Shown: positions 28,357-34,843 of the stretch, in pieces
Position numbering within the stretch: the first letter of the stretch is position 1
How the letters are laid out: every line of letters begins with the position of its first letter
DNA from: a virus
Direction: 5' to 3' (one strand)
Virus record (IMG/VR): IMGVR_UViG_3300040807_001229
Coordinates: 1 to 34,843 of that record
DNA: 34,843 nucleotides
Made by a program: the position numbers and the translations under genes
Notes under the pieces: model-generated
What the model was told of the DNA's origin: nothing
The model's input: the letters and a program-made list of their open reading frames with translations, nothing else
Databases searched by the model: none

Positions 28357-28773
28357 TTATACTAGCTCGAAGCCAGGATCTGTTACATCGCTGGTTGAGC
28401 AGTCGAGGTTATTGGAACCAGCAGCACTTAGGGTGCGAACTGCTGTCTGTAGTGTTGATGCTGTATAAGCACCTGCTGGATAGATAGCAACTGAGATCTG
28501 ACCAGTTGTGTCACCCTCAACCTGATACATCTCAATATTGCCTAGTAGAGCAATGTGACGTAGAATTGCTTCTACACCTTCGCCTGCGTCTAGTTCGTTA
28601 CGTAGGTCTTCAACGTTACCTGAAACGTCCTTAACGATGATCTTGAAAAAGTCCATCTGTGGGCCATTTAGGATAACTGTTTCGTCTGCTGAAATAGCAC
28701 CGCTGCCTGTTGCGCTGCGGTCATTATGTACGACGCCAAATGCGGAGCCGTTTACGCGAGTAATCTCTGCCAT
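28357..28773 (-). CDS. Small virion-type protein
   Basis: The 138-residue product starts MAEITRVNGSAFGVVHNDRS, with beta-type segments and a phrase DFFKIIVKDVSGNVEDLRNE. The ATG at 28773 has GGAG upstream (GGAGAAAAAAAATG) and is preferred over 28791. The ATAAATA element about 45 bases upstream and the strong terminator after the next gene define a late unit of these two genes. Resembles small capsid-decoration or tail proteins of marine myoviruses. Confidence 0.65.
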   Translation of the reverse strand: MAEITRVNGSAFGVVHNDRSATGSGAISADETVILNGPQMDFFKIIVKDVSGNVEDLRNELDAGEGVEAILRHIALLGNIEMYQVEGDTTGQISVAIYPAGAYTASTLQTAVRTLSAAGSNNLDCSTSDVTDPGFELV

Positions 28774-28816
28774 TTTTTTTCTCCAATGCACGAAAAATCT
28801 AATACGTGCTTGCAGT

Positions 28817-28823
28817 TATTTAT
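28817..28823 (-). promoter_or_regulatory. Candidate T4-like late promoter (ATAAATA)
   Basis: The minus strand reads CTAGATAAATAACTGC, in the gap before the gene starting at 28773. It would drive two small virion genes ending at the terminator near 28000. Confidence 0.6.
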
Positions 28824-29498
28824 CTAGTTTAGGAAGTTTGATTGCCCTAATTTCCATCCACCATATGCGATTGCGGCGGTTTTAAGGGCTGTTTTAGCAA
28901 TGCTACCTTTAGGTTTACTAGGAATAGCACCTGCTGCTACGGCAGTTTTACTATAAGGTTTGAATACATCGCTACGGAATTGGCCATCGTGTCTAAAGGT
29001 ATTAATCATACGCTGTGTAACTACGGTTCTTTCGCCTGGTGTAGATTTTGCATAATCAGCCATTACACGTCTGGCACGGCCTAGTAATCCACCTTTGATA
29101 CCTAGATTCTTTTGCATTTGCATTAAGAAGGTTCTATCCTGCCCAGGTACATAGTTATTGTTAATAATGTTTCTAAGATAACGTTTGAAAGCAAGTTCAT
29201 CAAAACGTCCAGGTAATCCATCTACCTTACCGCTAAACTTGCTTGGATTGTTTACAATACTTGCTAGGTTGTGCAAGTCCGTAGCACCTGTGCGTACATT
29301 TGTAAAGTTCATATACTTTAAGGTTTCTTTTGCATACTTTTGTGCCCACGCAGGATTTTCAAAACGCATCTGCTGTAGTACTAGAAGATGCTCAAAAAAA
29401 GTCTCACTGATATTATCACCGCTACGCCCAATAGCGTCTCTGGGTGTTCTAATGTAACGTGCTTCAGTAAGCTCTTCTTTTAGAAAATCAAATGCCAT
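28824..29498 (-). CDS. Putative packaged virion protein
   Basis: The 224-residue product starts MAFDFLKEELTEARYIRTPR, with the first 12 residues ending in LTE before Ala, like the T4 capsid-targeting cleavage site. The middle is helical with FFEHLLVLQQMRFENPAWAQ, and the C-terminus is basic, Ala-rich and repetitive (PKGSIAKTALKTAAIAYG). It starts as TAATG after the gene upstream. Virion-interior location is inferred. Confidence 0.65.
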   Translation of the reverse strand: MAFDFLKEELTEARYIRTPRDAIGRSGDNISETFFEHLLVLQQMRFENPAWAQKYAKETLKYMNFTNVRTGATDLHNLASIVNNPSKFSGKVDGLPGRFDELAFKRYLRNIINNNYVPGQDRTFLMQMQKNLGIKGGLLGRARRVMADYAKSTPGERTVVTQRMINTFRHDGQFRSDVFKPYSKTAVAAGAIPSKPKGSIAKTALKTAAIAYGGWKLGQSNFLN

Positions 29499-30232
29499 TA
29501 GTCTGGAAACCTCATGTTTTGTAATCTTCTAAATTTTTCTGGTTGAGTAAGTTCACGTTTTTTTGGTGCTGCACTTGGTGATGCACTTGTTGCTGGTTTA
29601 GATGTATCAAACTCGCCTTTTTGATTACCGCCTGAGATCGCTTTAGCAATATCACTTCCAGTCTTGCCAATTGAGCGTACAGCCGCCCCGGTTCTTTCGC
29701 CTGCTTTACTAACTGGATCATCGGATACTGCAATATCAATTCCTGCTTCAATCCCTTTTCCGATTGCAGGACCATACACTGCACCAGCTGCCGCTCCTTT
29801 TGCTAGCTTGCGACCGGTCCATGATGGCTCGTTTGCTCTAGCCGTTTTAGTGGCTAATTTATCTTGAAGTTTATCAATCTTAGGTTGAATTTTAGCAGCT
29901 TTTGCATCTTTACCTTTACCTACAAGTTTTTCTTGTTTTTTTACATTTCGAGCAAGAGCGCCTGCTGCTCTACGTGCGCCTATTTTAGCTGCTGCTTTTC
30001 CTGCACTTCCTATTAAACCTACACCGGTTGCACCTAGGGCTGCGTCGGCACCAAGTTCTAGCCATGCGCTTTTTGGCCAGTTACGGGGATTCCAACCATA
30101 TTGATCAGCTAATGCTGCATAGCTTAATGCGCCGCCAGCAAGGGCGCCAACTGGCCCAATCTCATCAAGTTTAGTTCTATCTTCTGTTATCTGTTCACTT
30201 AGTGTTTTTTGTGTAAGTTCTGTAATTTTCAT
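29498..30232 (-). CDS. Putative packaged virion protein, Ala/Lys-rich
   Basis: The 244-residue product starts MKITELTQKTLSEQITEDRT, ending its first 13 residues in LSE, again a T4-type processing site. It then has hydrophobic Gly/Ala-rich segments (GPVGALAGGALSYAALADQY, GVGLIGSAGKAAAKIGARRA) and a basic linker. It follows the ligase-like gene by TAAGATG. The membrane-type segments may mark a DNA-ejection or core protein; this is inference. Confidence 0.6.
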   Translation of the reverse strand: MKITELTQKTLSEQITEDRTKLDEIGPVGALAGGALSYAALADQYGWNPRNWPKSAWLELGADAALGATGVGLIGSAGKAAAKIGARRAAGALARNVKKQEKLVGKGKDAKAAKIQPKIDKLQDKLATKTARANEPSWTGRKLAKGAAAGAVYGPAIGKGIEAGIDIAVSDDPVSKAGERTGAAVRSIGKTGSDIAKAISGGNQKGEFDTSKPATSASPSAAPKKRELTQPEKFRRLQNMRFPD

Positions 30233-30233
30233 C

Positions 30234-32324
30234 TTACCATTCCTTGGGTAGCATAAAGTTTGCACGATTAAACTCTAGTCTATCATTAAACTTAACTGCG
30301 CCCCCTTCGTGGCCAATAGCGACATATCCTTCTGGATTTGTAACTTGATATCCGTCAGGTGTTTTAAGGAATGTTCCAATTCCTTGTATTGTATTTAGTT
30401 TTGCAATGGTTTTCAACTTTACATCAATCAACTTGCTGTAAATGTCAAACATTGCATACAGCGTACCCACGTTGTCTTTAATAAACTGATTGGTTTGTTT
30501 TAGTTTTTCTAACTTTGCTTGGCCTGCTTTACCTTCGGGACCAGTTTTTAGTTTAGCAACTTCTTTATCAATGCGTTCCTTATAAAACACTAAGAAGTCT
30601 TGTACAAACGCTTTAGGATCACCAACTCCTTGATTGTCGCGAACACGTTGATTCATAAACATGTTAAACATGGGGCCTAGGTCCTGATCTGTTCTAAACT
30701 TATCAAAGTTTGCTTTATCTATTCCACTTAGCCTTTTGCTTATTGCTGTAAGGTCTCGTGCAAGATCAGCGTTCTCTTGGTCTGTTAGTGTAGCACTGCC
30801 TGTTACATCTGTGTAATAAGCATCCTCTACCCATACATCAGCGACATCATTTAGGCCGCTAATATCAGCGCCAAAACTAGCCTGCATCTCTGGAATACTT
30901 GCACCTTCATATGTTGTATGAAATACTATACCTAGTTTAGCTCTACTGATACGTTTTGCTAGATCGCTATCTGCGGCTACTGCATATGTAATAGTATTAG
31001 GACGGAAACTTAGATATCTTTCACCATCAATTTCAACTTCTTCTGGTGGACGCTCAGGAGAAAACAACAAGTCTCCTTGTAACACGTTTTTGATTCCTAG
31101 TTTTTTAAGATTTGCAAATGCATATCTTAGTATTCCATGTATTGGGTGGCCTTTGAAGTATTCATCGAGACTCTTTTTGTCTTTGACTAATTTGGGAGAC
31201 TTAGCAAATACATTCTTTGCACCAACGAAAAACTTACCATCTTCTGGATCAATGCCAGCAATAATAGCTGGTGCTCCGTCCCACTTGACTGTGACTTTTT
31301 GTTTGCCGCCGCCTTGTGCTAGCATGTCACGTACACCGTTTACATACTGTAGAGCACTTACTACGCCATCATAACCTTGATCTAGTACTAGATCTTCTAA
31401 GTGAGTCATATGTACGTTTTTGCCTTCTTTGCCTTCACTAATACTTTCTTGTGGACCACCTTTTTCTAAACTATCCACTCTCTTTTCCAAGTCATTTAAA
31501 CGTATGTCATCGCTGTCTAGTTCAATATCCTGTTCGTCGTTTTCTCTATCCAACCTATTAATGTTATTAATATTTGTCTGTTGACGAGCGGTATCTTGCT
31601 GCATCATTCTAATAACAGCACTCAGTCTATCTCTTTCCATTGGAAATCTAACCATTGCCTTACGAACAATAGGACGTAGGTCTGGACTGATATCATCTAG
31701 GTTTAAATCACTAGCTCTTATACTTTTTTGGTCTTTCTCTTGTGCTTCACTAAATCGATCATTAAAAACACGTTGTATTAGACTTCTAGTATCTGGTGCG
31801 GAAAAGTTTGCTGGAACCTTGCCTACCATCTTCTCATAATACTTTTTAGCAATTAGGTCAGTTAACCATTTTTCTATATTTTCTCTGCTAAGTTCGCCTG
31901 TATATGATGCATCAAAACTAGCGGGTGTAAAGAACGCATTGGCCCAATCAGTGAGTTCTGGACGAGGGTCTATACCTTGTTGCTCTGCCTTAGCAACCTC
32001 AAGTTCAACTTCTTTCATTGCGCCTTTGACCATTTTAGGCATACGCTGCTTTACTATCTTCTCATATTCGCGCATTGCTGTTTGTATCTGTTTACTACCA
32101 ATACCGGTTGTTTGTTGTGCTGGTGCTGGTTGTTCAGGCTGTGTGGGTTGCTCAGGTTGCGCCGGCTGTTGTGCTTGTGCTGGCTTACTAGAACCTGCTG
32201 GTACTCTTACCTTAGGCTTTTCCCAACCTAACTTTTTTGCTAATGCTGCGTAGTTTGGATTTTTAGGGCCAATACCACCAATGAGTTCGCCCCATTCTTC
32301 TTTAACTATATCACTCAGTTTCAT
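30234..32324 (-). CDS. Nucleotidyltransferase/ligase-like protein (DUF6267-like)
   Basis: The 696-residue protein has a Gln/Pro-rich linker (about 46-71), a helical middle region and a C-terminal 400-residue domain with motifs of the DNA/RNA ligase superfamily. These are VTVKWDGAPAII with the candidate adenylated Lys347 (KxDG), LQGDLLFSP near 418 (motif III type), PEGYV near 665 (motif IV, EGxx) and AVKFND at 677 (motif V). I recall related phage proteins as DUF6267. A possible protease site (ISE-G, residues 295-297) separates the N-terminal part from this domain. It may join or adenylate nucleic acid, perhaps carried in the virion. The ATG at 32324 overlaps the upstream gene. Confidence 0.7.
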   Translation of the reverse strand: MKLSDIVKEEWGELIGGIGPKNPNYAALAKKLGWEKPKVRVPAGSSKPAQAQQPAQPEQPTQPEQPAPAQQTTGIGSKQIQTAMREYEKIVKQRMPKMVKGAMKEVELEVAKAEQQGIDPRPELTDWANAFFTPASFDASYTGELSRENIEKWLTDLIAKKYYEKMVGKVPANFSAPDTRSLIQRVFNDRFSEAQEKDQKSIRASDLNLDDISPDLRPIVRKAMVRFPMERDRLSAVIRMMQQDTARQQTNINNINRLDRENDEQDIELDSDDIRLNDLEKRVDSLEKGGPQESISEGKEGKNVHMTHLEDLVLDQGYDGVVSALQYVNGVRDMLAQGGGKQKVTVKWDGAPAIIAGIDPEDGKFFVGAKNVFAKSPKLVKDKKSLDEYFKGHPIHGILRYAFANLKKLGIKNVLQGDLLFSPERPPEEVEIDGERYLSFRPNTITYAVAADSDLAKRISRAKLGIVFHTTYEGASIPEMQASFGADISGLNDVADVWVEDAYYTDVTGSATLTDQENADLARDLTAISKRLSGIDKANFDKFRTDQDLGPMFNMFMNQRVRDNQGVGDPKAFVQDFLVFYKERIDKEVAKLKTGPEGKAGQAKLEKLKQTNQFIKDNVGTLYAMFDIYSKLIDVKLKTIAKLNTIQGIGTFLKTPDGYQVTNPEGYVAIGHEGGAVKFNDRLEFNRANFMLPKEW

Positions 32325-32565
32325 TATCTCGAGCTCTTTTAATGCCTCTTCTGAAACGATTAACATCCTGATGACGGATACTATTAATTAACCTACGCTC
32401 AAGATCACCAGCAGTCTCACTATCATAGTGACGATGTAATTCTTCAAATAGATTAATAGCACTTTGGATAATGCTTTCACCTGTACGTTCTAGTACATGC
32501 TTACGGTCGTGTGAATAAGAAACACGATTTAATTCTTCTAGTAGGCTTCTAGTATTCTTTTTCAT
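32311..32565 (-). CDS. Small helical phage protein
   Basis: The 84-residue basic protein (MKKNTRSLLEELNRVSYSHD, SIIQSAINLFEELHRHYDSE, RFRRGIKRARDNETE) looks all-helical, with the RSLLEELN...AINL..DLE.RL..SI pattern common in T4-like marine phages, as I recall. Function unknown. It is the first gene after a divergent region and has both a sigma-70 and an ATAAATA element upstream. Confidence 0.7.
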   Translation of the reverse strand: MKKNTRSLLEELNRVSYSHDRKHVLERTGESIIQSAINLFEELHRHYDSETAGDLERRLINSIRHQDVNRFRRGIKRARDNETE

Positions 32566-32587
32566 AGTCGTTCCAGAGCTTTAGTTA

Positions 32588-32594
32588 TATTTAT
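32588..32594 (-). promoter_or_regulatory. Candidate T4-like late promoter (ATAAATA)
   Basis: The minus strand reads ACGATAAATATAAC, about 23 bases before the ATG at 32565, just after the sigma-70 -10 box. Confidence 0.55.
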
Positions 32595-32597
32595 CGT

Positions 32598-32626
32598 ATT
32601 ATACAATCAAAAAAACTTAATATCAA
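32598..32626 (-). promoter_or_regulatory. Sigma-70-type promoter
   Basis: The minus strand has TTGATA (32626-32621), a 17-base spacer and a perfect TATAAT (32603-32598). It would drive the operon leading from 32565 downward. It lacks the TGN extension seen in the four promoters at 5-8 kb. Confidence 0.75.
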
Positions 32627-32664
32627 GTTGCTAAAAACTAAATAAAACGTCATTTACTAATGAC

Positions 32665-32711
32665 TTAGGCACAAAAACGAAAACTTTTAGGCATTTAGGC
32701 TAACAGAGGCA
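32665..32711 (+). repeat. AGGC repeats before the polymerase gene
   Basis: TTAGGC occurs three times (32665, 32687, 32695) and AGGCA again at 32707, overlapping the ribosome site AGAGGC. The first copy reads TTAGGCACAAA, identical to a copy in the repeat near 27.05 kb. It may bind a regulator or a replication protein. Confidence 0.45.
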
Positions 32712-32713
32712 AC

Positions 32714-34414
32714 ATGAAATTACCAAAAGATGCGAAGGCTCAAATAGATAGGCTACTTGGCAGGTTCACAAGGCAAATACCAGAGGCTCCTGAGTACCAA
32801 GACAGACTCGTCGAAGAACTTGAGATTATACTCAAACTTCGCTTTACTGATTATTTCCTAACAATTTGCGACGTACTAGCTCTGACCGAGGACATTCCAC
32901 ATATGACTCGGGGTTCAGCAGGGTCTAGTCTTGTCTGTTATCTCCTAGGAATAACGGACGTTGATCCCATAAGGTGGCAGATACCTGTTGCCCGTTTCCT
33001 AAATCCTTTGAGGGATGATCTACCAGACGTAGACATAGACTTTCCGCATTGGCAACAGGCGACTGTGATGCAACGTATCTTCGCAAATTGGCCAGAACGT
33101 TCAGCAAGAATCAGTAACTATGTGCTATACAAGGAGCGCAGTGCACGTAGAGAAGCGGCACGCCGTCTAGGTGCGACTGGTAGACTTCCTCGTAATTTTC
33201 GTTATGAAGATTTAGACATAGACAAGGAAGAGGCCATGAGAATAGAACAAAAACTAATAGGCAAAAAACGCAGCATCAGCAAACACTGTGGTGGTGTTCT
33301 TGTATTTGACAGGAAACTACCCAAGAGTTTATTCAACAAAGACAATCAAATACTGTTAGACAAACGTGAAGTGGAAGACTTAGAACATCTTAAGATCGAC
33401 ATACTTGCTAACAGAGGACTAAGCCAACTTATTGAAATAGATCCTGATACACCACTAGAGACATATCCAGAAGAGGACTTTGAGACAAGTCAGTTGTTAT
33501 GCAGAGGCGATGTTATCGGTGTAACACAAGCAGAGTCTCCTGCAATGCGTAGACTGTTCCGTGCAATACAACCACAATCAAAAGCAGACTGTGTGTTTGC
33601 TACAGCACTAATACGTCCTGTTGCAACCACAGGCAGACAGAAAGCAAGTTTCTTCCAGGACTGGACAGAACAAAGACTAGAGGACACTATTGTATATGAG
33701 GATGATGCTATACGTAAGATTGCTCGACTCATAGGCTGCGACTTGTATGAAGCAGACATGTACAGACGTGCATTTGCTAAAAAGGATGAAGAACGTGTAA
33801 TGGAGTTTATGAGTCGCATGGGTGAACATGAGGACAAAGAATCTATTATACAAGAACTATATGGACTGGGTAACTTTGGGCTGTGCCGTGCTCATGCTGT
33901 AAACTTGGGCAGACTTATTTGGGCACTTGCGTATCAAAAGGCACACAACCCTATGAAGTTTTGGCAGGCTGCACTCAAGCACTGTCAAGGATCATACAAG
34001 CGTTGGGTACACAAGCAGGAAGCAAAAACAGCAGGCTGGGATCTACGTGATCTTGGATTTGAGAATGGTATATGTGAGTCGCCTGTTACACAATACAAAC
34101 GCAATGGCTATTGGACACAGCCGGAGTTTATGCCCAATATGTTTGTACAGGAAACCTATCTGGACCGTGTAAACTTTGCAGGGCTTGTAGCAAATGGGCG
34201 TGTATTCAAAGGTGCAGAGGGTAAGTATGTTACGTTTGTTACGCTAGGCGTGGGCAATAGTGATTACGTAGATGTAACTATCAAGAAACCCTTTGGCTAT
34301 AGAGATCACGATGTTATTGTGGGCAGTGGTAAGATACGTATGACCAATGGCACACGCTATATTGACTGTTGGGAAGCAAAGGGCTATAGACTAGACAAGT
34401 ACTTGTCCACATAA
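32714..34414 (+). CDS. C-family (DnaE-like) DNA polymerase alpha, small form without PHP domain
   Basis: This 566-residue protein matches the polymerase core of bacterial DNA polymerase III alpha. It has YFLTICDVLAL, then TRGSAGSSLVCYLLGITDVD and RFLNPLRDDLPDVDIDF. The catalytic pair is Asp107/Asp109 and a third, Asp229, is in HLKIDILANRGL, matching E. coli Asp401, Asp403 and Asp555. Also present are CGGVLVF, the fingers phrase GLCRAHAVNLGRL and an OB-type tail (GLVANGRVFKGAEGKYVTFV). The 270-residue N-terminal PHP proofreading/metal domain of DnaE is absent, and no exonuclease is attached. It is the only plus-strand gene. It could be a replicative or repair polymerase. Confidence 0.85.
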   Translation: MKLPKDAKAQIDRLLGRFTRQIPEAPEYQDRLVEELEIILKLRFTDYFLTICDVLALTEDIPHMTRGSAGSSLVCYLLGITDVDPIRWQIPVARFLNPLRDDLPDVDIDFPHWQQATVMQRIFANWPERSARISNYVLYKERSARREAARRLGATGRLPRNFRYEDLDIDKEEAMRIEQKLIGKKRSISKHCGGVLVFDRKLPKSLFNKDNQILLDKREVEDLEHLKIDILANRGLSQLIEIDPDTPLETYPEEDFETSQLLCRGDVIGVTQAESPAMRRLFRAIQPQSKADCVFATALIRPVATTGRQKASFFQDWTEQRLEDTIVYEDDAIRKIARLIGCDLYEADMYRRAFAKKDEERVMEFMSRMGEHEDKESIIQELYGLGNFGLCRAHAVNLGRLIWALAYQKAHNPMKFWQAALKHCQGSYKRWVHKQEAKTAGWDLRDLGFENGICESPVTQYKRNGYWTQPEFMPNMFVQETYLDRVNFAGLVANGRVFKGAEGKYVTFVTLGVGNSDYVDVTIKKPFGYRDHDVIVGSGKIRMTNGTRYIDCWEAKGYRLDKYLST

Positions 34415-34843
34415 TCTGCCAAATAATCTGCATAAGCAGCATGCCCTTTTTCATCAGGATGACCATGCCATCCATATTGATCATGATCCCAGGGTGTTAG
34501 ATTATTATCTTGCATTATTTGGTGCAAACTATTTTCAAACATGTTTATAAATCTAGGTCTGGACTGTATTTGTTCGTATATTTTATTAGCAAATACAAAA
34601 TCATTGTCAATGTCAAAGTTGAAACCTAAATTATGTATTATAAAATTTTTATTATTGTGGCTAAGATAATCATGTAGTTGAAGTAGATTAAACAGAACAT
34701 TTACTTCCATATACTGCCAGTGAAATAATTGTTGTGTTTCTCTAGTAGCATCATTGATTTGAAAACTTCTAATACTATCCTCTTCTGACCATCTGTTGTA
34801 TATATTGTCTGGATTATAGAAGTTGGGTACTTCGTCTGTAAAG
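34384..34843 (-). CDS. SGNH-hydrolase-like protein, partial (N-terminus beyond the window)
   Basis: The frame is open from the right window edge (first full codon at 34842) to a stop at 34384, 152 codons. It ends YGWHGHPDEKGHAAYADYLA, with DEKGH (Asp and His) like the final catalytic block of SGNH/GDSL esterases. The rest (NFIIHNLGFNFDIDNDFVF, RPRFINMFENSLHQIMQDNN) is compatible. The catalytic Ser block would lie outside. The last 31 bases overlap the polymerase gene on the other strand (tail to tail). Such enzymes in phages may trim sugars or lipids on the surface. Confidence 0.6.
   Translation of the reverse strand, partial: FTDEVPNFYNPDNIYNRWSEEDSIRSFQINDATRETQQLFHWQYMEVNVLFNLLQLHDYLSHNNKNFIIHNLGFNFDIDNDFVFANKIYEQIQSRPRFINMFENSLHQIMQDNNLTPWDHDQYGWHGHPDEKGHAAYADYLADYVDKYLSSL

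Noticed and set aside
1-34843. CRISPR array, transposase or insertion sequence
   Set aside because: No regular repeat-spacer pattern, terminal inverted repeats or transposase motif was seen.

Overview
The window looks like part of the genome of a T4-like marine myovirus that infects an alphaproteobacterium. Genes are tightly packed, often with ATGA, TAATG or TAGTG stop/start overlaps, and all but one lie on the minus strand. Recognisable phage genes include class Ia ribonucleotide reductase (nrdA/nrdB), glutaredoxin, a PAAR spike tip, a pectate-lyase-fold tail fibre, an SleB-type endolysin beside a holin candidate, a PD-(D/E)XK exonuclease and many small virion-type proteins. The host guess rests mainly on a circularly permuted two-piece tmRNA gene whose tag peptide (ANDNVASEDFALAA) starts with the ANDN typical of alphaproteobacteria. 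Terminase, portal and major capsid genes are not in this window.

Layout. 1-3.6 kb: a membrane/coiled-coil protein cut by the window edge and virion-type proteins. 3.6-8.4 kb: short genes (dCMP-type deaminase, SWIM zinc finger, 2OG-Fe(II) oxygenase, glycine-zipper lipoprotein, SleB hydrolase) with four near-identical extended -10 promoters. 8.4-10.1 kb: holin candidate, SNase-like nuclease, small basic proteins and a lipoprotein. 10.15-10.6 kb: the permuted tmRNA, with its own terminator and probable promoter; its intervening segment contains a 47-codon ORF. 10.6-19.3 kb: a DUF6356-like small protein, a long Ala/Gly/Ser-rich virion protein, PAAR, PurS-like protein, glutaredoxin, nrdB, nrdA and the tail fibre. 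19.3-20.8 kb: exonuclease and two small genes.

20.8-23.9 kb is an accessory operon: a periplasmic substrate-binding protein, an SsuC/TauC-type ABC permease and a PP-loop (SGGSDS) enzyme, translationally coupled and preceded by a leader with RNA-like folding. No ABC ATPase gene is present. 23.9-32.6 kb holds virion-associated genes. Several start with short leaders ending in (L/I)xE, like T4 capsid-targeting peptides, and one large protein carries ligase-type nucleotidyltransferase motifs. The only plus-strand gene (32.7-34.4 kb) encodes a 566-residue C-family (DnaE-like) polymerase without a PHP domain but with the three catalytic aspartates. The window ends in a partial gene resembling an SGNH hydrolase C-terminus.

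Two promoter classes are visible: TTGAC-N13-TGN-TAWTAT, concentrated at 5.1-8.4 kb, and an (A)TAAATA element resembling the T4 late promoter before many virion genes. The nucleotide genes would supply dNTPs, the tmRNA would rescue stalled ribosomes and tag products, and the transporter operon may alter host nutrient uptake. Function calls come from reading motifs only; no database search was possible.
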